Virus record (IMG/VR): IMGVR_UViG_3300047552_000530
Coordinates: 1-40,643 of that record
DNA: 40,643 bases
Source of the DNA: a virus
Direction: 5' to 3' (one strand)
Shown: positions 1 through 8,065 of the stretch, piece after piece
Numbering within the stretch: position 1 is the first letter of the stretch
How the letters are laid out: every line of letters starts with the position of its first letter
Program-made: the position numbers and the translations under genes
The notes under the pieces: generated by a model
The model's database searches: none
The model's input: only the letters and a program-made list of their open reading frames with translations
What the model was told of the DNA's origin: nothing

Positions 1-1
1 G

Positions 2-1000
2 TTTAAAATAGCTGCAAAGAGTCCAAGATTCATAGGATTGTCAGCTACCTTATATAGAGAGAATCCTCTTAGTTTATATGGCGTGCAGACTTTTGTGGAT
101 TTTGGAGAGGCTTTAGGCAGATACTTCTCAGACTTCGGCAATAAATACTTTACAGCCTATCAAAGAGAGAATTTTACGTTATACAAAGAAAAACCTGACA
201 CACTGTCTCGAATAGCTGCTGACATGTCTAAAGACGTTATCACCGTTCAGTACTCAGAAATTTTCGGAGACTTGCCGGAATATGACCTTAAGTATTTGAA
301 AGTCCCTTTAGACGCAGAAATTATGCAAGCGTTAAGATCCTTAGAAAATGAGAGCTGTCTAGGCACCAGAACAGTTAGCGCAGGCATCACTCGTATATCT
401 TTAATGTTGCAAGTGGCTTCAGGCTTCTATATGGAAGAAGATTTGTCAGAAAAACGTGTACAAACTTCGGACAGAGATTGTGTAACGCTAAGTGATAATA
501 GGTTTGAAGCATGTTGGGCTAAGATACACGAGTTAGTTAAACAAGGCAAGAAAGTTGTAGTATTCGCTAATTTTTTATATGAGCAAAACAGGTTGTATGA
601 GGGGTTACGTGGAATAAAGGCTTCCATTTTTGGAAAAACAGTTAAAAAAGAGCAGGGTTTGAAGGATTTTATTACTGGAGACACTCAAGTGCTTATCAGC
701 CACGCTGAAACTTTAGGCGTAGGTGTGGACGGACTTCAGAAAGTATGCAGCGATATGATATTCTTCAACGTAGGCATCTCGCTTAGACAGTTTTACCAGG
801 CTACTGCTAGAATCTCTACACCTCGACAGCTTCTAGGAGGCGGCAAACTTACGTTAGAAGATTACGCTAAAGGAACCGTACCTACTGTATGGGTACTTAC
901 CTCAGATGCCTTGATCGAGAAGGAAGTAGCAAAAGCGTTAGATAAAAAATCTTTAGAAGTAGAAAGTTTCAAAACTTTAACCGCAGGAGAAGAAGCATGA
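2..1000 (+). CDS. Superfamily 2 DNA helicase, C-terminal part (5' truncated by window edge)
   Basis: The frame is open from the first bases of the window, so this is the tail of a longer gene and any internal start is artificial. The first residues read RFIGLSAT, the SAT motif (motif III) that ends the first RecA lobe of DEAD/DEXH helicases. The rest looks like the second lobe: a VVVFANFLYEQNRLYEGL strand-helix (motif IV region), VLISHAETLGVGVDGLQ (motif V) and QFYQATARI (a relaxed motif VI, Q-x-x-A-R instead of Q-x-x-GR). The Walker A and B motifs must lie outside the window. It overlaps the GroEL gene by 4 bp (ATGA), so the two are translationally coupled. The role is probably DNA unwinding in replication or recombination. 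The SNF2-like or UvsW-like subfamily is not resolved. Confidence 0.8.
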   Translation, partial: FKIAAKSPRFIGLSATLYRENPLSLYGVQTFVDFGEALGRYFSDFGNKYFTAYQRENFTLYKEKPDTLSRIAADMSKDVITVQYSEIFGDLPEYDLKYLKVPLDAEIMQALRSLENESCLGTRTVSAGITRISLMLQVASGFYMEEDLSEKRVQTSDRDCVTLSDNRFEACWAKIHELVKQGKKVVVFANFLYEQNRLYEGLRGIKASIFGKTVKKEQGLKDFITGDTQVLISHAETLGVGVDGLQKVCSDMIFFNVGISLRQFYQATARISTPRQLLGGGKLTLEDYAKGTVPTVWVLTSDALIEKEVAKALDKKSLEVESFKTLTAGEEA

Positions 1001-2580
1001 AGAAAAAAGTAATCTATGGGGAAGCTGCACAAGACGCTATCGTAGAAGCAGCTCAATTTTTACGTACTACAGTAGGATCTACTTTAGGTGCTGGAGGCAA
1101 ATTTGTAGCGGCACAACGTATTCCTCACGACTACACGGTCACCAAGGATGGCGTAACTGTAGCTCGAGAGGTTGAACATGAGCGCCCAGAAGTTAATCTC
1201 GTTGTGAAAATGCTTAAGGAAGCGGCAGAAAAGACCGCTAGAAACGCTGGGGACGGTACTACAAGCACTACGGTACTTGCGTCTAACCTAATCGAGTACG
1301 GAATAGATCATGTGCGTAGTGGTGAAGGTCACACGTACGAATACTTACTAGGATGGCAGAAAGCCGCAGAGCTTTTACTTAAAGAAGTGTCTTCTAAAGT
1401 CAACATGATTGACGGAGATTTAGAGCGTCTCAAACAGATTGCAAACATCTCTGCTAATGGAGATTCTAACGTTGCCTCTTTAATTACCCAAGCGATCGAA
1501 GCAGTAGGTTCGGCAGGTACTGTTACAGTAGGCGAGTCCTTGTCAGGCTTAGACGAAGTCAACATCTCAGATGGTCTAACATTAGATTCAGGATACGCTA
1601 ACGATCATTTTATAAATGACCATTATAAACAATCTTGTATACTCGAAAAACCTTTTGTGATGGTGACCGATACGATCCTTAGATACGTAGATGAGGTCAG
1701 GCCTGCCATGGAAATTGCAGCTCAAAAGAAACAGCCTCTATTTATCTTATGTGAAGGCGTTACAGGTGAGGCTTTATCTATTTTGGCTATTAACGCGTTA
1801 AAACAAACCCTACCTTCTGTTGTGGTCGTGGCACCAGAGTTAGGACAGCGTAGAAAAGATTGGCTTAAAGACGTTGCTACTGTGGTAGGGGCTACTATAC
1901 TTGGTGATGACATAGGTATCAAACCCGAAGCAGTTCTTGAGAATATGCTGGGGCATGCAGATAAAGTTGAGGTTACCGCTACCAAAACTCGAATAATTAA
2001 CGGTCAAGGTTCCGAGGAACAAATAGAAGCACGTATCGCCTCTATTAAAACGCAACTTGAAACAGTCACAAATTCCTACGACCAAGAGAAGTTACAACAA
2101 AGATTGGCTAAAATGACCGGAGGGGTAGCTGTTATTGGCGTAGCTGCAACATCTGAGTTAGAACTTCGTGAAAAGCGTTATCGCATAGAGGATGCCATTT
2201 TTGCCGCTCAATCTGCTATCGAGTCAGGGTATGTTGCAGGTGCAGGAGTTGCTTTATATGATGCTGCTCAAAGTATTCTTGGAGAGGAGCATTCTACCGA
2301 ATACGAAAGCAGAGGTTACTTAGATTTTTTAAGTTCTGCTCAGCAACTAAAAAGATATATTATAGAAAATGCCGGATTGCGCTATAATGATAAAGACATG
2401 TCTGAAGGCGAGTGTCTTGACGTGACTACAGGCGAGCTTACTTCTGCTCTGGATAAAGGGATTATTGACCCTTATAAGGTAGTGGAAAACGTAGTTAAGA
2501 ACAGCCTTAGTGTCGCTAAAACCGCTGTCCAGATAAGCACGTTAGTTTATTATGATGAGGGCAATAATGAAAATAGATGA
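997..2580 (+). CDS. groEL: Phage-encoded GroEL-type (group I) chaperonin
   Basis: This is a full-length 60-kDa chaperonin of 527 residues (E. coli GroEL has 548). The ATP site is intact: TVTKDGVTVAREVE near residues 47-60 contains the nucleotide-contact Asp51, GDGTTS lies at 85-90, and RIEDAIFAAQSAIESGYVAG carries Asp399, equivalent to the hydrolytic Asp398 of GroEL. The C-terminal Gly-Gly-Met tail of bacterial GroEL is absent; the protein ends in acidic and Asn-rich residues. No GroES-like gene is visible in the window, so it may use host GroES or, like the chaperonin of Pseudomonas phage EL, work without one. It sits between the helicase and a small downstream gene with 4-bp and 14-bp overlaps. 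Its likely job is folding phage proteins such as capsid or replication enzymes. Confidence 0.95.
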   Translation: MKKKVIYGEAAQDAIVEAAQFLRTTVGSTLGAGGKFVAAQRIPHDYTVTKDGVTVAREVEHERPEVNLVVKMLKEAAEKTARNAGDGTTSTTVLASNLIEYGIDHVRSGEGHTYEYLLGWQKAAELLLKEVSSKVNMIDGDLERLKQIANISANGDSNVASLITQAIEAVGSAGTVTVGESLSGLDEVNISDGLTLDSGYANDHFINDHYKQSCILEKPFVMVTDTILRYVDEVRPAMEIAAQKKQPLFILCEGVTGEALSILAINALKQTLPSVVVVAPELGQRRKDWLKDVATVVGATILGDDIGIKPEAVLENMLGHADKVEVTATKTRIINGQGSEEQIEARIASIKTQLETVTNSYDQEKLQQRLAKMTGGVAVIGVAATSELELREKRYRIEDAIFAAQSAIESGYVAGAGVALYDAAQSILGEEHSTEYESRGYLDFLSSAQQLKRYIIENAGLRYNDKDMSEGECLDVTTGELTSALDKGIIDPYKVVENVVKNSLSVAKTAVQISTLVYYDEGNNENR

Positions 2581-2935
2581 TTTAAGAGCTAAATACGGTA
2601 AATTGAAGGACGTAGAAGTTAAAGATGCTGCTGTTGCTCCAAGTGGTGCTGAAACTAAAGCCGCCATAGAAAGAGAGACAAAGCGTATTTCTAAAGGCGT
2701 TAACACGGCTATAGAGCTTCAAGCGACATTCAGCGTTGCGTTAGAAAGACTAGGAGGCATTGACTATTTAATCTCGCTAGGCCGGGAGCATCCTCAGAAG
2801 TTCCTACAGTTGCTTATCGCTACGCTAGGTAAGAGTGCTGCAGCGGCTAAAGACGTAGATAAGTCCGAAGGCTCTGAGAACTTCTTATCAGGACTTATGA
2901 CCCAACTCGGCAAGTCGGAGGATCCTCATGTATAA
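2567..2935 (+). CDS. Small hypothetical protein with a small-terminase/DUF5681-like motif
   Basis: The start is placed at the ATG at 2567, five codons into the longest frame, because GAGGG sits 5 bases before it. The product is 122 residues and mostly helical. Its centre, LGGIDYLISLGREHPQKFLQL followed by L-I-A-T-L-G-K, resembles the GG-x-x-YL...NP-x-x-F...LLGKVLP segment common in phage proteins annotated as DUF5681 or terminase small-subunit-like. That resemblance is from memory and the match is short. No terminase small subunit was found beside the large subunit on the minus strand, so this gene is one candidate for that role despite its distance. It overlaps GroEL by 14 bp and the next gene by 8 bp. 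Confidence 0.6.
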   Translation: MKIDDLRAKYGKLKDVEVKDAAVAPSGAETKAAIERETKRISKGVNTAIELQATFSVALERLGGIDYLISLGREHPQKFLQLLIATLGKSAAAAKDVDKSEGSENFLSGLMTQLGKSEDPHV

Positions 2936-3488
2936 GTCTCAGTATGTGATAATGTCTTCTGAACCCGACGCAGTTCCCTTAGCTCAACTATATCATACGT
3001 CCGAACTTTCAGAAGCTCAGAAAGTTAAATACTTCAAGACTGTCTTAGGAAGAGAAGGAGCAATTTTAGAGCTGCATGACAATGAAGAAGATGCTCTTTT
3101 TATAGACATGTCGTATAAATGGCATGGAATTTTTTACATTCATTTCTTACCTGAGCGAATCAAAAGTGTAGGACCTCTTTTACAAAGTATGGCTGCTTTT
3201 TTAAAATCTCTTAGGTTTTCACCTTTTAAACTTAACGCTACCGTAATGCAGTGCACCAACGAAGAGGTGGATCGCTTTGTGACTAAACTTTTAACTAGTG
3301 AAGAGACGGGCAAACTAATGTCTCAAGTACAGAACATTAAAGTCCCTAACGGACAAGGAATTACACATTCGATATACGTCTGCGACTTAAGATTTAATTT
3401 TGCTGAGAACTCTTTAGCAAAACAATGGTGGGACGCTAGTGACGGTCTAGGTGTACGCTATTCCTATGAGGTAAAAGAAAAATGGTAA
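2928..3488 (+). CDS. Hypothetical protein, 186 aa
   Basis: This gene has a good ribosome site (GGAGG six bases before the ATG) and 8-bp and 7-bp overlaps with its neighbours, so it is almost certainly translated. I recognise no family. The sequence is mixed alpha/beta with hydrophobic strands (GIFYIHFLPERI, HSIYVCDLRFNFAEN) and no membrane segment, signal peptide or cysteine cluster. The location between the chaperonin group and an HTH protein in the replication block suggests an early function, but that is positional inference only. Confidence 0.75.
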   Translation: MYKSQYVIMSSEPDAVPLAQLYHTSELSEAQKVKYFKTVLGREGAILELHDNEEDALFIDMSYKWHGIFYIHFLPERIKSVGPLLQSMAAFLKSLRFSPFKLNATVMQCTNEEVDRFVTKLLTSEETGKLMSQVQNIKVPNGQGITHSIYVCDLRFNFAENSLAKQWWDASDGLGVRYSYEVKEKW

Positions 3489-3841
3489 AGTTTAGTGATC
3501 TTGACTATAATGTAGGTAGAGCAATTGATTATGTTAAGAAATCTTGTAACATTAAGTTCGATGAGACGTTGAGCAAAGCTATACATTGCGACCCTAAAAC
3601 CGTAGCCCGCTGCCGTAAGAAGAATATGATGTCTTTACTTATTCTAGTTAGATTAAGTGAACACAGTGGAATTCCCACAAGGGACCTTAGATATATTCTA
3701 GGAGACAGGCGCGTTTACCCGAGGAGAGATTTAGATGTCCAAAGAGGAAAATTTGAAGCCATTAGGAGTAGCCAACTTATTGAGGAACAGTCAGGCTATG
3801 TGTCTCTTGCACGAGATCCTTTCTCAAGGAACCCAGTATAA
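3482..3841 (+). CDS. Helix-turn-helix DNA-binding protein (short Cro/CI-like)
   Basis: Residues about 10-75 fit a compact helix-turn-helix fold. LSKAIHCDPKTVARCRKKN is the HTH unit and RLSEHSGIPTRDLRYILGDRR closes it. The closing segment closely resembles the SIRDLR-x-x-MGDRR ending of small proteobacterial and phage HTH proteins, so a DNA-binding regulator is likely. GAGG lies 10 bases before the ATG. The last 35 codons overlap the following gene by 107 bp in another frame, which is unusual here, where overlaps are mostly 4-20 bp. The HTH domain ends before the overlap, so the tail may be dispensable or may be a relic of a frame extension. No integrase or second repressor accompanies it, so lysogeny is not indicated. 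Confidence 0.7.
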   Translation: MVKFSDLDYNVGRAIDYVKKSCNIKFDETLSKAIHCDPKTVARCRKKNMMSLLILVRLSEHSGIPTRDLRYILGDRRVYPRRDLDVQRGKFEAIRSSQLIEEQSGYVSLARDPFSRNPV

Positions 3842-4649
3842 AGAAGGGTTTGTCATACCTAATAGACTTTATCTAAAAGCAAAGTCAGAATTAGAAAATC
3901 TAGAGCATAAATACGAACTCAACTTTTACGAAGAAATCTTATTGGACTTCTTAAGGTCTGTAGGCGTAGAGGACGACAGAGCAAGGTTTCTAACAGAAGT
4001 ACTTTACCGCTCATACAAAGAATTCACCCCTTTTGATGCTGATTCCGAGTCAAATAAGCACTTAGGAGCCCTCGCTAGCTTTGCAATATTTTGCGCTTTT
4101 GAGAGCGGTAATTTTGCGCAAACAACTGTAACTTATGATTTTAAGGATCTTAAGAGTTTGTTGCAAGATTGGCCTAAACTAACTATCATAGACGACAAAA
4201 ACCTTCGTCAATACATAGGGAACCCTCAATTATTAGCCTCTGTACTGCACGCAGGCCTTAACGGAAACGGAAACGGATTGTCGTTAGACGGATGGCGCTA
4301 CCGTCCTGTAGGTTGGATAAAAGTCGGAGGCAAGAAACCTATTGTTAAGGCCGTTAGTGAATTAATAAGCCCTAAAGCCTCAATGTCTTCTGACCATTTT
4401 ACAGGGGACGAGATGGCCTCCAGAGTATCTGCGTGGTACTTGTTCAAAGAATTTCCTTCAGATTACTTTCAAGAGCAGTCTAAAAAAGACTATTATAATA
4501 CACTTGCGTACACTGAATTGTCTACAATAGCCCGTAATCTGTACGCAGTAGACGCGCTAGACCCTACAAATAAAGACGAAATATCTTACATAGCAAACAT
4601 TATGGGCGACTCTGTAGTTAGGGTTAAAAACTCCAAAGGCATAGAATGA
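3735..4649 (+). CDS. Divergent GH19 (chitinase/lysozyme-fold) protein, probably catalytically altered
   Basis: The start is set by GAGGAGAG seven bases before ATG 3735. Residues about 110-300 align by eye with this phage's own GH19 endolysin at 35609-36214. FCAFESGNF (Glu123) matches LHAESGGF, LDGWRYRPVGWIKVGG (184-199) matches DDGWNFRGSGYIQLTG, and VSAWYLFKEF matches AAQWYYEKYL. The first catalytic Glu is kept, but the acid expected about nine residues later in phage GH19 enzymes is Thr/Val here. The R-G-x-G-YIQLTG loop is changed to R-P-V-G-WIKVGG. A unique helical region of about 110 residues precedes the domain. It sits between a regulator and DNA polymerase, not with lysis or tail genes. 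It may be a binding protein or inhibitor built on a lysozyme fold rather than a muralytic enzyme. Confidence 0.65.
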   Translation: MSKEENLKPLGVANLLRNSQAMCLLHEILSQGTQYKEGFVIPNRLYLKAKSELENLEHKYELNFYEEILLDFLRSVGVEDDRARFLTEVLYRSYKEFTPFDADSESNKHLGALASFAIFCAFESGNFAQTTVTYDFKDLKSLLQDWPKLTIIDDKNLRQYIGNPQLLASVLHAGLNGNGNGLSLDGWRYRPVGWIKVGGKKPIVKAVSELISPKASMSSDHFTGDEMASRVSAWYLFKEFPSDYFQEQSKKDYYNTLAYTELSTIARNLYAVDALDPTNKDEISYIANIMGDSVVRVKNSKGIE

Positions 4650-6712
4650 GAAGAATCTTTATAGATACCGAGACCCTCAACGACGATCCTAAAACCCAAG
4701 ACCTCCCTGTCGTTAGAGAGACGCGCTATGCTGAGAAAGCTAAGGTTATCTTACTTCAATACAGTGTAGACGATGCGGACACCGTTCTAGTTGAGAGAGA
4801 TGAAAAAGGTAATATCATATCGCCTCCCGAGTTACACACGTTAGAAGATGACATGGTTATCATACATAACGCTAACTTCGACGAGAAGATGCTAAAAGTA
4901 CCTAACGTACAACCTGCGATTAAACCTAAACAGATTTTCGATACTGCTCGTTGGTCAGCATTTCTTCTGCATAAAGCATCATTAGATATGGTCTGTAAGC
5001 ATTATGACGCACCTGAAGACATTGCAAAAAAGAAATCGGGTAAGGCGTTGATTAACATCTTCTGTTATGATGAAGAAGTGCATCAAAAACTGCATCAAGG
5101 AGATCCTAAGTTAAAAGAACAATGGGCAAGCTTTAGAGAATATGCTGATTATGACATCCGCGCGCTTAAGTTTGTGTACGAAAGACTCCGTAAGGAGATG
5201 GAAGTTTTAAGCCTAGAATGCAGAGACTTCGAAGATAAGGTAATGAAGATTACTTCTAAGATAAACGCTGCAGGTATAGGGATTGATAACGCTACCGCTT
5301 CAGAAATAGCTTCTGAAGTAGGGCGCCGTAAGAACGAGATTATTGCTAAATACTCTTACAACCTCAATTCTCACGTCCAATTTAAAGAGCAGTTCAAACA
5401 GAATCACGACATAGAACTCCCTGCATGCGATAAAGAAACCTTGTCGGAATATTGGCAATTTCCTGAAGTGTCAGACCGTCTTATTTTAGGAAGTAAAGCT
5501 ATCCCCTTGTACACCTCCTTGTCACGATTTAACGTAAGTTATGACACTTTAAGGTATGCGGAAGCTCTCACAGGCCGCTGGTCTTCAGCAGGGTTTCAAA
5601 ATATGCCTAGACCTAAAGCGGATTATAACGACGTACTTAAGTTCTTAAAAGATAAAGAATTTAGAGACAGTCTTAACGCTAGGCAGTTCTTTGACCTGGC
5701 CCAAAGTTCTGTACGTGCACTTATAGTACCTAAGAAAGCAACCCATAAGCTGCTCATCTCCGATTTTAACGCTATTGAGCGTAGGGTAATGGCGCATCTT
5801 GCAGGAGACACCAAACGATTAAAGGAATTTGAACTTTTCGATAAGGGACAAGGAGTCGACACCTATCGTGCTGCGGCTATGGCAATGCTAAACCTGCCGG
5901 CAAAGGACATCACTCCAGAGTTACGCGACATGTCTAAAGTGATGTGTCTTAGTCTTGCATATGGAGTAGGTATACCCAAGTTTGTATCTGAACGACGCAA
6001 GCACGATTCCGTAATGTCCCTAGAGGCTTTTATGGCTTTGTCTAAAAATATTCGCCCTAGCGCAGCGGTTGAAGGCAAGTTGGAGTTTTACAAAGATTTG
6101 CTTATCAAGAAAAAGCAATGGTCGAAGATGTTGACATTGCTTGGAGGAGAAGAAGTGTTTACAGAGGTAGGCAAAGCTATTTACACTTTTAGAGAAGAGC
6201 ATGAAGACATCTTTAATCTAGGTAAAATGCTGCTCAAAAAGTATGAAATAACGTACTTTTCTATGAAGCCCGTTAAAGTAAATGACATAACTTTGCATGC
6301 TCAACCTGACCCTGTTAAGCCTGGTTTTAAGATAATGAACATTATACTCCCTTCAAAACGGAGCCTAATACTTCGAGGAATTACTCATACTACCTATATT
6401 GAAGAAGGTAAAGTTAAGTTTTTCTTCTATCATGAAGATCAACCTTTTAAACCTCTTAACGGCGGTACCTTACTTAACTACGTAACCCAAGGATTTTCTC
6501 GCGACCTTATGGCGGCTGCTTTATTACAGTTAGACGCTTACGGATTTGAAATTGTAAACACTATTCATGATGAGTTCATCTTAGAAGTGCCTAAAGACTA
6601 TAACTCAAGCCTGATAAAAGAAATTGTTCTAGGAGAAACTCCCTACGAATGGTACAACGAGGTGCCTAAAAACATCTCTATTGCAGAATCTCAACGGTAT
6701 TATAAATTTTAA
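4646..6712 (+). CDS. polA: Family A DNA polymerase with 3'-5' exonuclease domain
   Basis: This is a complete replicative-type Pol I family enzyme of 688 residues without a 5'-nuclease domain. The proofreading domain shows Exo I FIDTET (residues 5-10), Exo II HNANFDEKML near 73-82 and Exo III EYADYDIRAL near 168-177. The polymerase domain shows motif A DFNAIERRV (Asp373), motif B KVMCLSLAYG starting near Lys431, and motif C TIHDEF with His641-Asp642-Glu643. GRWSSAGFQNMPRP precedes motif A, as in other phage Pol A proteins. It overlaps the upstream gene by 4 bp and is followed closely by a second DnaQ-like exonuclease. It would copy the phage genome together with the primase-helicase at 37966-40116. 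Confidence 0.95.
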   Translation: MRRIFIDTETLNDDPKTQDLPVVRETRYAEKAKVILLQYSVDDADTVLVERDEKGNIISPPELHTLEDDMVIIHNANFDEKMLKVPNVQPAIKPKQIFDTARWSAFLLHKASLDMVCKHYDAPEDIAKKKSGKALINIFCYDEEVHQKLHQGDPKLKEQWASFREYADYDIRALKFVYERLRKEMEVLSLECRDFEDKVMKITSKINAAGIGIDNATASEIASEVGRRKNEIIAKYSYNLNSHVQFKEQFKQNHDIELPACDKETLSEYWQFPEVSDRLILGSKAIPLYTSLSRFNVSYDTLRYAEALTGRWSSAGFQNMPRPKADYNDVLKFLKDKEFRDSLNARQFFDLAQSSVRALIVPKKATHKLLISDFNAIERRVMAHLAGDTKRLKEFELFDKGQGVDTYRAAAMAMLNLPAKDITPELRDMSKVMCLSLAYGVGIPKFVSERRKHDSVMSLEAFMALSKNIRPSAAVEGKLEFYKDLLIKKKQWSKMLTLLGGEEVFTEVGKAIYTFREEHEDIFNLGKMLLKKYEITYFSMKPVKVNDITLHAQPDPVKPGFKIMNIILPSKRSLILRGITHTTYIEEGKVKFFFYHEDQPFKPLNGGTLLNYVTQGFSRDLMAAALLQLDAYGFEIVNTIHDEFILEVPKDYNSSLIKEIVLGETPYEWYNEVPKNISIAESQRYYKF

Positions 6713-6723
6713 TAGGAGGTCCT

Positions 6724-7467
6724 TTGAAGTTACCTAAGATACTATATCTCGATATCGAGATGGCGCCTAACATAGGTTGCGTATGGCAGTTATACCGAAA
6801 CCATTACATCCCTCATGAGCACATCTTAGAGACAGGTTATACTCTATGTATTGCTTATTCTTGGTGGCGTTCAGATAAGGTTGAATGGCTGAGAACAGAA
6901 GGCCCTGACGCAGAGTCTAGAAAAGTCTTCATGGAGAAAATCCGAAATCTTTTAAACGAGGCAGAGGTTGTCGTGCATTACAACGGGACGCGTTACGACA
7001 TCCCCGCGCTCTTTAAAGAGATTTTGGAGTTAGGCCTTAAACCGCCTACTAACTTCAGGCAAATCGACCTATATAAAGAATCCAAGCAGTTCAAGTTCTT
7101 ATCTCATAAGCTGCGGTACATCCTTAAACGTCTAGGAGCAGACGAAAAAGGTGATCCTGGAGGTATAGACACTTGGCTAGGCTGTATGAATAATGACCCT
7201 AAAGCCTGGGAAAAGATGCGGCATTATAACGAGCAGGACGTTAAGACCTTGAAAGAGTTGCACGTAAAGATGATTCCTTGGGTACGTACAAAGACCTTCA
7301 ATTTTAATTGGTACCTGTCGTTAGCTGCTCCTACTTGTCCTCATTGTGGGACCTTGCATCATGCAAATAACTTTTTGCGTGAAGTGACTTTTAAGGCTAA
7401 AACCTTCAATGAGTATGAGTGTAAAGCTTGTGAAGGTAATTACGTAGATGCTGACTTGCGGAGGTAA
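6724..7467 (+). CDS. RNase H-fold 3'-5' exonuclease (DnaQ/YprB-like) with C-terminal zinc ribbon
   Basis: The start is a TTG at 6724, placed by a strong AGGAGGT just upstream. It is needed to include the first catalytic motif, LDIEMAP (Asp-x-Glu, near residues 9-14). VVVHYNGTRYDIPALF is the second motif and YNEQDVKTLKELH the third (Asp in an H/Y-N-x-x-D context), so all metal-binding acids are present. The last 50 residues hold a CPHCG...CKAC zinc ribbon. Proteins of this type are exonucleases acting on single-stranded DNA or RNA. The polymerase next door already has a proofreading domain, so this one probably has a separate repair, recombination or host-DNA degradation role. Confidence 0.8.
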   Translation: MKLPKILYLDIEMAPNIGCVWQLYRNHYIPHEHILETGYTLCIAYSWWRSDKVEWLRTEGPDAESRKVFMEKIRNLLNEAEVVVHYNGTRYDIPALFKEILELGLKPPTNFRQIDLYKESKQFKFLSHKLRYILKRLGADEKGDPGGIDTWLGCMNNDPKAWEKMRHYNEQDVKTLKELHVKMIPWVRTKTFNFNWYLSLAAPTCPHCGTLHHANNFLREVTFKAKTFNEYECKACEGNYVDADLRR

Positions 7468-7470
7468 CAT

Positions 7471-8064
7471 ATGAGCGTAGTATTGTGGGACGGGAAAGAT
7501 AAGCTCTGGGCCGATAATTTCATGGGATCTTCAGGCTCGGATGTAACACATATTCATAAGGTAGTTAAAGCGAACAACGGCAGCCTCCTAGGTCTGGTCG
7601 GAGAAAGCCGTGCAGTTTTGCTTACACTGAAGTATATGTCTAGCCTGACAGAGCTTCCAAAAGCAGATACTTTTTATAAGTGGCTACTTACAGACCGAGA
7701 ATTAAGGTTTTGTTTGGCAGGAATAGCTGCAGTACCATCTAAAGATGACTTACCTAAACACGTTGATAAGCTTAAAGATCGCGGTAAGCGTTTAAAAGAC
7801 GACTTTATAGGCACTATGCTAGTAGTACATCCCGAGAGAAAAGGCTATATCGTAACAGTGTACGAAGATGGAGAGTGTAGCGTTGTCGAGTTTATTATCG
7901 ACGAACCTGTCGCTGTAGGCTCGGGAAGAGACTTTACTTTAGGAGCTTTTCTAGGAGGTAACTCTAAGGGTAACTCTATAGAAGCCTCTGAAGCTATCTA
8001 TTTAACAAGCGTGTACCACAAATTTGTGTCTCCAACATGTGAGTATGTGCAACTAGGAGGTTAA
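7471..8064 (+). CDS. HslV/20S proteasome-like Ntn-hydrolase peptidase
   Basis: The protein is 197 residues, with GGAGG before the ATG. The fold signature is proteasome beta/HslV-like. It has a short N-terminal strand MSVVLWDGKDKLWADN, then HIHKVVKAN supplying a lysine (Lys30) at about the place of proteasome Lys33, with Asp15 near the place of Asp17. The C-terminal half has VAVGSGRDFTLGAFLGG followed by the SIEASEAIYLTSVY helix, matching the A-x-GSG...ALA...A segment of HslV. Met removal would expose Ser2, so the nucleophile would be Ser instead of the usual Thr. No HslU/ClpX-type ATPase is in the window, so it acts alone, with a host unfoldase, or as a non-peptidase Ntn hydrolase. Other phages carry similar genes of unknown role. 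Confidence 0.7.
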   Translation: MSVVLWDGKDKLWADNFMGSSGSDVTHIHKVVKANNGSLLGLVGESRAVLLTLKYMSSLTELPKADTFYKWLLTDRELRFCLAGIAAVPSKDDLPKHVDKLKDRGKRLKDDFIGTMLVVHPERKGYIVTVYEDGECSVVEFIIDEPVAVGSGRDFTLGAFLGGNSKGNSIEASEAIYLTSVYHKFVSPTCEYVQLGG

Positions 8065-8065
8065 T

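Noticed and set aside
3482-3841. Lysogeny repressor
   Set aside because: It is an HTH protein, but no integrase, attachment site, excisionase or opposing repressor is visible, so a temperate lifestyle is not supported.
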